Positions 33,318-44,041 of a DNA stretch of 64,000 nt are shown piece after piece. The notes beneath the pieces were generated by a model that did not search any database, was not told the origin of the DNA, and saw only the letters and a list, made by a program, of their open reading frames with translations. This DNA comes from Metaphire vulgaris. Taxonomy: Eukaryota > Annelida > Clitellata > Crassiclitellata > Megascolecidae. Each line of letters begins with the position of its first letter. Position 1 is the first letter of the stretch. Location: NCBI GenBank assembly GCA_018105865.1, contig CM030834.1, positions 4,086,757-4,150,756 on the forward strand, given 5' to 3'. A program made the position numbers and the translations under genes.

Positions 33318-33750
33318 GGGGCTGTCCATTAATTACATCAACAATTTAGGGAAAAGAGGTTTGAAAAAGTTTGACACTTGTTGACAGGGGGGTGGGAGGG
33401 GTCAAGAGAAGTTGACGTCAACAATTTCACTTTTTACAAATAATCAAAAAATAAAAAATTTCATGGAATACTACTTATTACAATGAAAAAAGCATGTCAA
33501 AAAAGGAAAAAAGCATGGTAAAAAAGGTCATCACCACCACATTTTGACACTCGATGAGCAAAACAAGGAAAAATAGTCATCACCGCAAAAAATAATAACC
33601 TTGTTATTGGGACCTGTCATTGATCTTGGGGGGGGGGGGTTTAAGTTTTTGACGTAATTATAGGGGGTAACTGAAAGTTGACAGTTGTTGACAAGGGGGA
33701 GGGGGTCAAATATTGCCCAAAAATTGTTGACATAATTAATGGACAGCCCC
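33318..33750. mobile_element. MITE with GGGGCTGTCCATTAATTA inverted ends (copy 2)
   Basis: Left end GGGGCTGTCCATTAATTACA and right end ATAATTAATGGACAGCCCC: an inverted repeat of about 24 bp with few differences. Subterminally, 'gtttgacacttgttgacaggggggtggg' faces 'gaaagttgacagttgttgacaagggggaggg'. A TTT on each side could be a short target duplication. The centre carries 'aaaggtcatcaccaccacattttgacactcgatgagcaaaacaagg', the shared internal module. Copy 1 is at 4772-5084. Confidence 0.8.
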
Positions 33751-34459
33751 TTTGCCCTAAGTTTATAATCTCACAAACTCAAATACAAACATAAAAGTTC
33801 ATAAAAACATACATAGGGCCTATTACACCTGTTAATTTATGTGTAGAATATGGATAAAAGCTAGTTAATTAAGGAAAGAATTGTAACTACGGTACATATC
33901 TTGCGTTTGTCAAGTGGTAGGCTGTGTTTTAGCTTTTCAAAACACTATCAACAGAATCTGACACGGTCGGTGGTGTAGTCAGGGTTCCCAATAGGGGAGC
34001 ACACACGGTCGTACTCCTGCCATCACCATGAGAGAATAGAATAATTTTGTAAAAGTACACCCACCCATAGATTTGGAATATCCCCCATTTTGGCAGGATA
34101 TTGCAAATTATGGTGGGATTTTGCTTGCCAGACTTTTAGGACGTTAAAGAAGCAGAGAAATACTAAGTCAGCAACACACTTGGAGGGATAAATGATACTA
34201 TATACCCCTTCATTAATTATTGGGTGGAACCATCCCTTGCAGTACCCCCCCCCCCTGGGAGCACATCAACATTTCCAGGTGAAAAAGTCTCCAAAAACCT
34301 AAAAAAGCTCATCAAGGAGCTCTTCACACATTCATGTATTCTCTTCACTCATGCTACCCCCTACCTGCCCCACCAAAATTTCTTAACTGTTTTGCACAAA
34401 TCCCATGACCAGTCCCAGCCAGAATAGGGGTCCGGGCCGCCCGGCCCTCCGTGCTGACA

Positions 34460-35540
34460 GTACACCAAAGGTTTTTGATGGTGGCAGAGGCCATTTGACA
34501 AACCATGATAAAGTGTTAAAATGAAAGACCTGAGAAAATGAAAATGAAAAGTTAAAAAGTTAAAATGAAAGACTTATGCTACTATTTCCCTAGAATGGCA
34601 CACAGATGTGTTGAAATTTCAAAATGTAAAAAAGTATACTAAAATTACATTAGCATTGCATTAGTGTAATATAACAAGATAATATAGCAAAGTATTTGAG
34701 ATTATTTGAGAATATTATCTTCAGTACAAACCCAAAATCTGGCAAGTGGAGAGATGGCCTGAAGATAAAAGGTGTCATGACCAAATCCGGATATGACATT
34801 ACCTCTGTAAAGTCATAAAGTTTAAAAAATCTATTTAATAACAAAATATAGCACTTTACAATTTCATCTGTTCCAATATTAATGAATTTGCAACTCTTTT
34901 CCTCTGTCTCTCAAACCTATCAATGAAACCTATTTTATTTTAATGAAAATTAGAAGTGAGTAGTTTTAAATGAAAACTTTAAAAAGCACATCTCATTCAA
35001 CAGGCTTTCCTCCATATTCTTGCCTTGCTCTTTCCAACTCAGACTTACCACTACAATAGATGGATTCCAATTGATACCCTTGAGTATTTGAACTGGAGAT
35101 ATAAAATGCACTAAAGCAACTATTACCATAGCTATATGTTTAAGCCAAACAGGTTCTTAATTTCTGCAAACGAAACTTTTATGTTTTCCATAAGTGGTTC
35201 TAGTGCTTTTGGTTTTCAATGTTCAAGACAGAAACTGTTGCACTTGAATAATAATTTTCAGAGGTTATTGTATTTTCTGCCTCTTCTCAGTGACATTTAT
35301 TAGAAGTTAAACCAACTTGAAACTCAGAAAATCTGACCTGGGCAGGTTAAGATATGAGTTCATTCCATGAATGGTCAAGTGAACTGTGGGAATTGAAAGA
35401 TTTCTTGTATAAGGCTAAAGACAGTGCAAATAACAGAAAATCAAGACAATCGAGTTAAAATGATTAAGTAATTAAAGATGGAGACTCACCTAATCAGAAT
35501 CTCCATCAATGACATTGTAATAAACCATATCTAGTAATTT
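34460..35540. other. AT-rich, no gene or element recognised
   Basis: About 1.1 kb downstream of the RBFOX-like exons (in the minus-strand direction). It would contain the 3' UTR and end of that gene, if the gene ends near 35.5 kb. I see no clear frame. Confidence 0.4.
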
Positions 35541-35591
35541 GTTGTCTTTATCTTGCAACCTTCTGTACATTTAGAGAAGTGTCAATGCATT

Positions 35592-35640
35592 AGCTCACAA
35601 AATGCTTCATTCATTCATTCATTCATTCATTCATTCATTC
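35592..35640. repeat. (ATTC)n microsatellite
   Basis: About eight ATTC units. Confidence 0.9.
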
Positions 35641-36168
35641 AATGCATGGTGTCAATCTTGATGACCATTTCTCGATGGCCAATATTATCAATGGCAGTTT
35701 CTATCACATAAGCACTTTTGAGTGATTGTAATTTGTGCAGAAGAGGAGGCACTTATATGAGTAATAATTTGCATTACATTACAAATATGCCACATGAACT
35801 CATAGCCAGTGGAATATCATCCCTGGTTAGTAGCATACCCTGCTATGTTTGCACATGACAAGAAAACGCCGCGCAGCAGTTTCCAACCGCCGCGCAGTGA
35901 TTTTGAGTTTAAAATAACACTGATTCGTTGTTGTCTTGGGTGACACATGTGAAAAAATTCAGGTGCTCAGGCATGAAAAGGTGCCGCTCAGGCAATATAC
36001 TTTTCCGCGCACACTCAAAAAAATTTAGAGGGAACATTGCACGTGGGCCCCCTACAGATCACCAGGTCCTTGGACATTTGCCCACCCTGCCCCTCTTCCG
36101 GTGGCCCTGAAGACCACACAAGTGAACAAGTGCACAAATGCACTAGAAGTGCAGCTGAGGCACATATG

Positions 36169-36559
36169 CAGGCACGCCCGAAGTGGGGGTGCAGGGCATG
36201 CAGCTGCACCCCCTGGAAAAATTCAGGGGGTGCAATGCACCCCCTGGAAAGAGGATGGTCTGCACCCCCTGAATCCTGAAAAACAGGGGGTGCAGAGGGG
36301 GTGCAGAGTGTACAGACGACCTTTTTTTTGCTTGTCAAGCTATTTTGAAGGTAAATTCTAGCGTTGAAGACCTTTTTTTGCTTGTCAAGCTATTTTGAAG
36401 GTAAATTCTAGCGTTGAAGACCTTTTTTTGCTTGTCAAGCTATTTTGAAGGTAAATTCTAGCGTTGAAGACCTTTTTTTTGCTTGTCAAGGATTTGAAAG
36501 AGAAAATTTCACTTCAAAAAATCTGCACCCCCTGACCAAAATTCGTTCCGGCGGGCCTG
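36169..36559. mobile_element. hAT MITE with exact target duplication and 51-bp tandem repeats
   Basis: Starts CAGGCACGCCCGAAGTGG and ends TTCCGGCGGGCCTG. The octamer CACATATG is identical on both sides (36161-36168 and 36560-36567). The left part repeats 'gggggtgca' and 'tgcaccccct'. The right part has just over three copies of a 50-51-bp unit ('gacctttttttgcttgtcaagc'...'tctagcgttgaa') at 36316-36490. It lies just downstream of exon F of the RBFOX-like gene. Confidence 0.9.
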
Positions 36560-36654
36560 CACATATGTGATTCCAAAGTGTGCCATTAAAAATGAACCTA
36601 CAGTCAAGCAGACTGAAATTAAAAACAATGAGAGAGAAATTAAAGAAAACTCAC

Positions 36655-36703
36655 GATTCCTTCAACAATGGCGGCGGGCAGGTAATGTTTTGGAATGATG
36701 GCT
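36655..36703 (-). CDS. RBFOX-like gene, exon F
   Basis: 49 bases between TTGCAG and the donor ATC|GTGAGT. Entering in the phase left by exon E it reads 'RAIIPKHYLPAAIVEGI' without a stop. Short, and with no known motif; its support is the paired splice signals and the phase fit. It ends in phase 0. A following acceptor (GTACAG|AAGG, first base 35562) would lead to K-V-A-R and a TAA, so this may be close to the C-terminus. Confidence 0.5.
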
Positions 36704-37207
36704 CTGCAAGCAATAATCAAGTTATTAATAACATCTAAACAAAAAAATTAAGCATATGACATTGGCATATTAATTCATATACCGGTAATTGTAGACAAAT
36801 GTAGACAAGATAATTGTTTCCATAAATTAAATCAATCATGAATTCTCTAAAATATTCAATCAGTAACAAATAAATTCATGAATTATTTGGTCAAATATTA
36901 ACATAATAGCAAGGAATGCTACAAGGTAGTATTAACAAGGAGATGTAATGATTAAGATCTGCAACTGGTAAATGAATAAGCAAAGTGTTAAGGATTTCTT
37001 TTTTTGTCTCATGTGATGTTCTGCCATTCAAGTCTTTTTGCTTTCTGCAATTTTCAATAGAAGCAAGTCTTTTGAAAATTCCACCTAATCAAAACTTGAG
37101 AAAGCTCTAGACTACAAATTAAGATTGAACCAGAGCATCGTGCAAATCTTTCATGTTTCCCTATAATTCTCACCAAATTTTCTCATTAAAACCACACAAT
37201 GTCTCAC

Positions 37208-37382
37208 CTACTGAACGGTATTTGTGGTAAAGATAGATCAAAGTGATTAGACAACTCGAAGTGAGTGGATGAACTGAACGAAGCCACAGCTGGGTGGGGG
37301 ACTGGGAGGCATCCAAACCCCGGGCTGTGCAAATCCACTTCCTGACGGGAGGAAACCGAAGAACCTTTGGTGATGTCGTCAC
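37208..37382 (-). CDS. RBFOX-like gene, exon E (post-RRM region)
   Basis: 175 bases between TTTCAG and the donor TAG|GTGAGAC. With one base carried over from exon D, the frame is open for its full length: 'GDDITKGSSVSSRQEVD', 'HSPGFGCLPVPHPAVASF', 'SSSTHFELSNHFDLSLPQIPFS'. Ser/Pro-rich and probably unstructured. RBFOX proteins have an Ala/Tyr/Gly-rich C-terminal region here, to which this shows no clear similarity. Another frame in this exon is also open, but only the frame given fits both neighbours. Confidence 0.65.
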
Positions 37383-37978
37383 CTGAAAGCGGAATAGCAA
37401 TAACTGATTAACTGATTTTACATTTACACTGAACATCAATCATCTAATGTATTCCTTATTGATTGAGAATATTTTACAGGTTTTATACCAATAAATCACA
37501 TCAAAAGACACACACACACAACAAAATCAACTACATGAAATACAGGTTCTGTGGAGCTTTGAATGTAGAATACTTAGCAGTGCAAAGAGACTAATAAGGG
37601 TTAGAGTTATTATTCGAGTTATTAAAGCAAACCATGAAGTGCTAAAAGGACTATGAGGCAACCTTTGGGTTAATACCAAATGCACTTAAAGTAAATGTGC
37701 ATCAAACAGATTTAACTGTAACCTATGCTCAAGTACAGTAAATTACAATTTTAGTCATCACTATCATCAATAACTAAAAGTTCAATGCCCGTTGATGTCC
37801 GATACCATTTTGATTCTTTGTGTTTCCATTCTTGTCTGTGGCTTTACTCTTGCAGACATCTTTCACACAAATCAATTCATCATAGTGATCGAGTGAGTAT
37901 ACGCAGTGTGACTTCTAATGCAACTTATACGTACAAAACAACAATAACTTCTAAAACAAATTATTAAAACTCCCATAC

Positions 37979-38036
37979 CATGTGTTATCTTCATCACAGC
38001 TTTCTTTCCAACAGTTCTACAGCTTGCGTTGCTGAC
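37979..38036 (-). CDS. RBFOX-like gene, exon D (end of RRM)
   Basis: 58 bases between GTGTACAG and the donor CATG|GTATGG. Starts in phase 0 directly after 'RKIE' of exon C: 'VSNASCRTVGKKAVMKITHG'. This corresponds to the conserved end of the RBFOX RRM (RKIEVNNATARV...), so 'RKIEVSNASCR' is the expected junction. In vertebrate RBFOX genes the exon after the 93-nt exon is, as I recall, 61 nt long; here it is three bases shorter. Confidence 0.8.
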
Positions 38037-39147
38037 CTGTACACGGCAAAGGCAGCCGAATATATTGCATAACTTACAATTATGTAGAAGAAAAACTGCT
38101 ATTGCTGAGGTCATATGATTTCACAGCCTGTAAAACTTTCTCAAAGAATACGTTGTGTGTGTGTGTGTGCATGTGTGTCTACGTCGAAGTGTTTCTGTGT
38201 GTCACGAACACATTTTATAGAATAATAGATCTATAACAAAGAATCGGCATATTTACTCTTATAAAATATGTAGTGTGCTTATCTTTATCCAAACACACAA
38301 CACAGAGATACACTTATACATGTGAAAAGTAACACTTGCAGATGTGTCCCTACTCAACATGTCCAGTTGTGAAGCTGTGTTCTAGTTTTGATGCATTTAA
38401 TAATAAACAGACAATTATGACAAGACACTAAAGCAGCAATATATTTGCATTTAACGGCCCCTAATGTTTGTTTACCCAAGAGGGGCCATTACAATTCCCA
38501 CTGCCACTGTGCAATCCATACACCCTGTATAAAGTAGATTTTCACCAAACCAAAAATTTCAAATCAAAGGTAAAAGTTGAAAGAAGACAGACAGTTTAAG
38601 CCTCGGAATTAATTACATCAGGACTAATTGTGGCAGATGATCGGTGGCAGTAAGACAAGACATGGTCAGGATGTAATTTGGCAGTTTGTCATGACATAAT
38701 CTTGACAACAATGCGCCATGACCATTGACCAAGGAACACTGTGACATTGTCTGTTGCTGTATCTATTGTAGTTCTTAGATGTCTATATCAGAACAAAAGC
38801 AAGAGATAAAGTTAGAGCCATGACTTGATCACATGACAGTGCCCATCCAAGTACCAACCTGTGCTTATGTCATACAGCAAACATTTTAGCACAACCATTC
38901 ATTATTATCTATAATATACAGCTCTTAGTACATTGATGAGAAGTATAAGGATGTAGCTGTTTGGAGAAAAATGAGGCAGCACTGATAAGAATCGTTCACA
39001 GGAAAGTTCTATATATTGTAAGCTGGCAAGTCTCACTAAATGATGGATTGCACACATACAAACAGTGGCACAAAGCTAGCATTTCATGCGCCCATAGAAA
39101 TATAAATCATTTAGCATCTCTATGGAATGCTGCAAATTCGTAACCAC

Positions 39148-39513
39148 GGTTCCCTGTCATTTAATCCTATCCATTTAATCCCAGTCACTTAATCCCGGTC
39201 ACTTAATCTCAAAGTCATTTAATCCTAGCCATTTAATCCCAGTCACTTAATCCTGAAACTTAGACTTAACCCTCGCCCTAACACTAACCCTAACCCTATT
39301 AGTTTTTATTCTGTAACCATGTTTAACTATGTTTGTATAACACAAACATTTCTTAAATAGGTTTTTTACATCTTTGAGTGTCATTGGATTATGTGTACAG
39401 GGAATGGGATTAAAAGACTTGGGATTATCTGCACTGGGATTAAAAGACTTGGGATTAAATGGCTAGGATTAAGTGACTGGGATTAATTGACTAGGATTAA
39501 AAGACCGGCCACC
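39148..39513. mobile_element. Inverted-array element, GTCATTTAATCC family
   Basis: The left arm has about seven copies of a 15-17-bp word such as 'gtcatttaatcccagtc' or 'gtcacttaatcccg'; the right arm has the complement ('gggattaaaagactt', 'ggattaagtgact'). The octamer GTAACCAC is identical on both sides (39140-39147 and 39514-39521). Ends GGTTCCCTGTCATTTAATCC and GGATTAAAAGACCGGCCACC are inverted with differences. The interior has 'ccctaacactaaccctaaccct', which resembles telomeric repeat. It lies in the intron between exons C and D. Confidence 0.85.
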
Positions 39514-39988
39514 GTAACCACAGATCCTAAGCATCGCACCCTATGCGTCCCACAGGAGGAGTTCATTGTGAGAACATTGATTCTGTCCTGACCTTCAAAG
39601 TCAGAGAAAGTGAGTGATGGATATCTACAGTCGAAGCAGAAATTAAAAGCTATTTATTTATACATCTGGAAGATCTGAATTCTGACGATGAAGAACAGTT
39701 GCTGAATACAGCAAAAGATTGATTCGTGTCACACAAGATTGATCACTGAGCAAACGGTCGTGGGAAATAATTGCGATTCCAAGTTTTCACAGATCAAGAG
39801 AAGCCAAGATTATTTTATCACACGTTTTTCGCATATGAACTTAGAAGCAGACATGCACTGACTAAAGTGGGTTGCTCTGAATATCGACAGATCCTTAGAA
39901 AATTTATACAACAGATTCAACTCAGCCATAGAGCTATCAGTATAATAAAGTTTACTTCAACAAAAATTGCAGATATTCCAACAAATAC

Positions 39989-40081
39989 CTCAATTTTTCT
40001 GCCTTCAACAATCGTTCCATTGATGCACTCCCTCGCTCGATCCGCGTCGCAGCACTTTGCAAATGTGACGAAACCAAAACC
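39989..40081 (-). CDS. RBFOX-like gene, exon C (93 nt, RNP1)
   Basis: Exactly 93 bases, between CTCGAG and the donor GAG|GTATTTG, encoding 31 residues that start with RNP1 'GFGFVTF' and end '[12 protein letters not shown]'. RNP1 is identical to that of animal RBFOX proteins, including the Phe residues that stack on the UGCAUG RNA. A 93-nt RRM exon at this place is, as I recall, a hallmark of RBFOX genes; in vertebrates it is alternatively skipped, producing a protein that cannot bind RNA. The acceptor has a weak pyrimidine tract, which would fit regulated use. Unusual residues: '[12 protein letters not shown]', with three Cys. Confidence 0.92.
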
Positions 40082-40980
40082 CTCGAGAATTTCAAGATAA
40101 ATGCAACCAAAATTAACATCTGCTACATGTTTTGAGAGCACAAAATACAGTTATAAGAACTCTTAAGCCAATGCTGGGAACAGGGAGTCTAAGAATGCTG
40201 TCAACGAGATGCATAATGGCGCTGCAGATAATATGGTAATAATCAAGAATATTCATTAACTGATTGGTATGGTACTATTATTGCTTACAATTCACTGCTA
40301 TTGGTGCACAGACACTCATTAATATGGCCTTTAAACTACTGTACTAAAATGCAATTAACTATGAAAATGAATGCTAAGGATCATTAAATGCAAGTCGGCT
40401 CAAACTGACAAGATATTATGACAAATATGACAAATTCAGCATGTTGCAGCAATCTTCAATAGGCACCATTGTCACTTTGAGGTTAATGTTTCCTCTCTCA
40501 GGTCATCGAAATCATCAAAAAATCTACCGGTATATATAGTGTATTAGTAGTGAAGACTGAGATGAAATGTGTCTGCAAATATTTTTAACCGCAGACTTCA
40601 CTACTGCTACTAATGCAATTGCATATCAACTGCAGCCTAACCGCTGAGTTTAATGGGCAACTTTACCAATGTGATTTGTTTGAAGAGCAAATAACATGAA
40701 TTTATAAAAATCATACCAAGGTTAGGATTGAATTGGTTTTAGGTAAAACTCATACTTTGAAGCCTCAAAATTCTACACAGTGACGAAATGTTATTTGAAG
40801 TACAGAATTCGGAGTCTTTGGTAAAGCCTCAGGTCCTGCATGGTCACCAGGAAATAACAGGAAATCTTTGAGAGAAGAGTAAGATATTTGGGTCATTTCA
40901 AGGTTTCACTTTAACGCTAAGCAGTCATTGCACCATCAATTGCAAGAACTCTAAGTACCGGTGCTCTGACGCCAAGATAC

Positions 40981-41034
40981 CTTGGAACCCTTTTCGTTGA
41001 AAATGATTTCCGTATCCAAAATTGTTCCAAATTG
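40981..41034 (-). CDS. RBFOX-like gene, exon B (54 nt)
   Basis: 54 bases between GTTGCAG and the donor AAG|GTATCTTGG, encoding 'QFGTILDTEIIFNEKGSK' (18 residues). The known family sequence here is QFGKILDVEIIFNERGSK, so 14 of 18 or more agree. Phase 0 at both ends. The 54-nt length equals that of vertebrate RBFOX genes as I remember them. Confidence 0.92.
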
Positions 41035-41428
41035 CTGCAACAGAAAGCAAATCAAATGGCGCTCTCCAGGAAAGATTCTACACGGAATATATAGAAAAAG
41101 ACATTGCAATTTACCACGGTACAACAGCATAGATCGGACCTGTAATGACATCCATGTCTTTCAAGAATTTCTTATCAAGTGCAAACCGCAATGGCTACTG
41201 CTGCATGTCGGACTTAGTGTGCTTACCAGGCGGTATACATTGCAGCAAATAATTCAATTTGCTTTGATATGTCGTTAATCATATTCCAATTTGCTACGTG
41301 ATTAGGGCAAAACATCAGAACACATAAATCACTCCACTTTAGGATATAATTTTATTTTCGCTTCAATTGATCTTGTTGAAGCCAAATTAAATATTTGTGA
41401 TAAAAAGCCTAAGAGAAAGGTCACATAC

Positions 41429-41566
41429 CGTCATCAGACTTCGAAGGTTTGCTTCTCTGAATCGGAACGGAATATTCGAGATGTGCAGACGCTTTGGTCC
41501 TTCTTCAAAAGATCTTATAGAAGAAGAAGACTGAGACTCAAGCATGTCTTCATTTGAATCAGTTTG
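41429..41566 (-). CDS. RBFOX-like gene, exon A (RNP2)
   Basis: 138 bases between CATTGCAG and the donor ACG|GTATGTGAC, phase 0 at both ends. Reads 'QTDSNEDMLESQSSSSIRS' and then the beginning of the RRM: 'GPKRLHISNIPFRFREANLR' and 'SLMT'. RNP2 is 'LHISNI', and 'PFRFR' retains the Phe that contacts RNA. The Ser/Glu-rich N-terminal half is a linker. Together with exons B to D it gives an RRM of normal length. Confidence 0.92.
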
Positions 41567-42223
41567 CTGCAATGATTTTTCAAAAATCTGGTTGTAATAA
41601 TTGTTATGTAAATGTTAGTGAACAGATAGAATGAAGAAATACTTGTCTCTTGAGACAATGTAGAACTACCTAGTTATATTTATGTGCTCTGCCGTGTGAA
41701 ATTTAGTGCTTACCGATAGCTTTCATCACTCACATGAACATAAAGCCTTTCATGTAATTTTAATATGTCAATTATAAAGAGTAGCGATCTTCAGGCACAA
41801 ATGCAAACCATTTTTTAACCACAATTCAAACTTTATGACTAGGGACCACAGTTTTCAGCAGGCTGTTTTCTTAGCCTAGCTGCAGAATTTGTCAATTTCC
41901 ATGGTATTTCTACTCATTCACAGAATTTATGCACTTATTCTTTACTTAACAATCAATGATATTGTTTGGTGCATTCCTTTATTTTGTGTTGCTTGAAAGC
42001 CGTTCTCTGATTGACAGACTTAAAAATCGATGGATGTTTGAACTGGTCAATTTGTATACAATGGTGGTATGTTAGAAGAATGGTAGTATATTATGGTGGT
42101 ATATTAGAAGAATGGGGGAACGCGGAGCTACACACACACTGAACAAAGCAACGCAGGACCGAGAAAGATGGAGACAAATTGTGAATCAGGCTGTCGACAC
42201 CTACGGGTACAGCACCCATGGAG

Positions 42224-42226
<3 letters not shown>

Positions 42227-42275
<49 letters not shown>

Positions 42276-42285
42276 GTGGTGATAT
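42227..42285. repeat. (GAT)n microsatellite
   Basis: About 18 GAT/GGT units in an intron of the RBFOX-like gene. Confidence 0.95.
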
Positions 42286-42838
42286 ATACTGTAAAAGAAA
42301 ACTAAGTTGCAAATCTTGTTCAGTCGTTCATAAATAAATAATCATACAAATGTTCAGTTTACTTAATAAATAGGATGCTACGGAATTAGGAAGATTTGTT
42401 GGTTAGCCGTGGAATTAGACAAACTGGCATGCAGAATATAGAAAAATTTGTTATGGAAAACGTATGACCATCAGTTGAGTGACATAATTTATATCACTTA
42501 GTCAAGAATTATGTGAAGTAAAGCAATAATAAATAACTATTCCTTCAATATTGAAAATCACATATTCTTATAACTGTCGGTTTACACAACTGTTCTGCTC
42601 CTCTGAGTACAGAGTGCAATAAAAACATCAGAAGTCAAAACATCAATTGACGACATAATGATGACAAAACATCAATGCACAAACAACATATTTAAGTCTT
42701 GCCCTGACAGCCCTGGACTACTGATCAACTGGGTTTGCTCCTAGGATATTGGGCATTCATATGTCCATTGAGGAAGAAGTGGCCATTAATTGTTTAGAGC
42801 CTCAGCTTAATGCACATTGCCTCATTATGGTATAAACC

Positions 42839-42960
42839 AGAGGTGGGCAAACTACTGCCCACAGGTCACATGCGGCCCTCCACCAAATTCCATGCAGCCC
42901 ACAAGGTCACTCATTCATTGACAATGTCTATAGTGCTGTAACAAGGCTGAGGCCCACAAC
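42839..42960 (+). mobile_element. hAT 5' terminus
   Basis: CAGAGGTGGGCAAACTACTG followed by 'cccacaggtcacatgcggccctcc' is the typical beginning of a Charlie-like hAT. The other end was not found with confidence; the following 800 bases hold the motif 'ttgacaagcaaaagaggtgtcag' near 43140. Confidence 0.6.
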
Positions 42961-43793
42961 AAAAGCGCTTTGACATCTCAATGACTACCGTATACCCCAT
43001 CCTAACAAATGTGTCCTATCCTTAAAAAGGTCATATAGAAATATGCATAGGACATCCAGAAAGTGAGAAAATATAAAATTATTTTATGGAAACATGACAT
43101 TTTATTTTAAAATCTTCTCCATCTTCTCCCCAAAATGTCTTGACAAGCAAAAGAGGTGTCAGCTGAGTGGTTGCATCGTTTTATGACATTGCAGTAATGT
43201 GATTTCGCTTCTGTGAAAGCACTACAAATTCTTGTTGTTCCTGCTTGAAATTATAAACAATTTGGCTTTTGGTATATGCGGCAGAGTAACTTTGAAGCAT
43301 TTAGAAAAGTATTTTGAAACATTAGTAGTGGCGATGAGAAAAGTATTTCGAAATCACAAGCGACATTTATTTAATCAAGCGTATTAAAATATAATTGCAG
43401 AATGTAGAAAAATGATAGTCAAAGTTGTGGACTATCAATAGATATCACAAGAGATTGCAAAGTTCATAATATTGAAAACATTGTTGTTTCTACATGAAAA
43501 TTAAGAAACTGGATATTGAATAAGATATTGTATGCATATGAAGAGACTTCAAGAAATCTTGTTTAATTCAAGCATATCATTTCAAATGTATACAGTTGAC
43601 GTCATTGCTGTGGAGTTTCTTTCTACGATTCTTGTTATTCAGACTCTATAACTTGATCACAGAAGATAAAAAAGTTGATCAAATTCAGCTGAAGAATAAA
43701 GATTATATATTATTGTCACTTTGCATAAAATAGCACAAGATGACAATGATTAATGAGCACAGGGGTGACTGATGGATAGGAGGAGTCACCTAC

Positions 43794-43904
43794 TGTCTGC
43801 TGTTCGACAACTCTGCATGCAAATGGCACGCCATCCTCCTCCTTTGTCAAGCTGCTGCAACTGTCATCAGGAACAAACTGATCTTCATAATGGATTTTCA
43901 GTTT
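43794..43904 (-). CDS. RBFOX-like gene, candidate upstream exon
   Basis: 111 bases (37 codons) between a strong acceptor (pyrimidine-rich tract ending GTGTAG) and the donor ACA|GTAGGT. Reads 'KLKIHYEDQFVPDDSCSS' and 'LTKEEDGVPFACRVVEQQT' with no stop. It starts and ends in phase 0, so it fits exon A. No known domain. A second GT two bases on gives another phase, so the donor choice rests on the fit. Confidence 0.5.
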
Positions 43905-43954
43905 CTACACAAAATAAAATACAAAAACAACATGCATTGAGTGCAAAAACATTT

Positions 43955-43957
<3 letters not shown>

Positions 43958-44041
<84 letters not shown>
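43958..44041. repeat. (AAT)n microsatellite
   Basis: About 28 AAT units, in the intron just upstream (minus strand) of the candidate exon at 43794-43904. Confidence 0.95.

Noticed and set aside
33965..34435. Element with 'ggtggtgtagtcagggttcccaatagggg' start
   Set aside because: Resembles a hAT end, but neither a matching right end nor a duplication could be established.
35548..35562. Terminal exon of the RBFOX-like gene (K-V-A-R-stop)
   Set aside because: The acceptor GTACAG|AAGG is reasonable, but four codons are too few for support; another frame of the same stretch is open for 23 codons and runs into a donor-like site.
39254..39300. Interstitial telomere
   Set aside because: Only a few degenerate CCCTAA-like units, and they are the core of a bounded mobile element.
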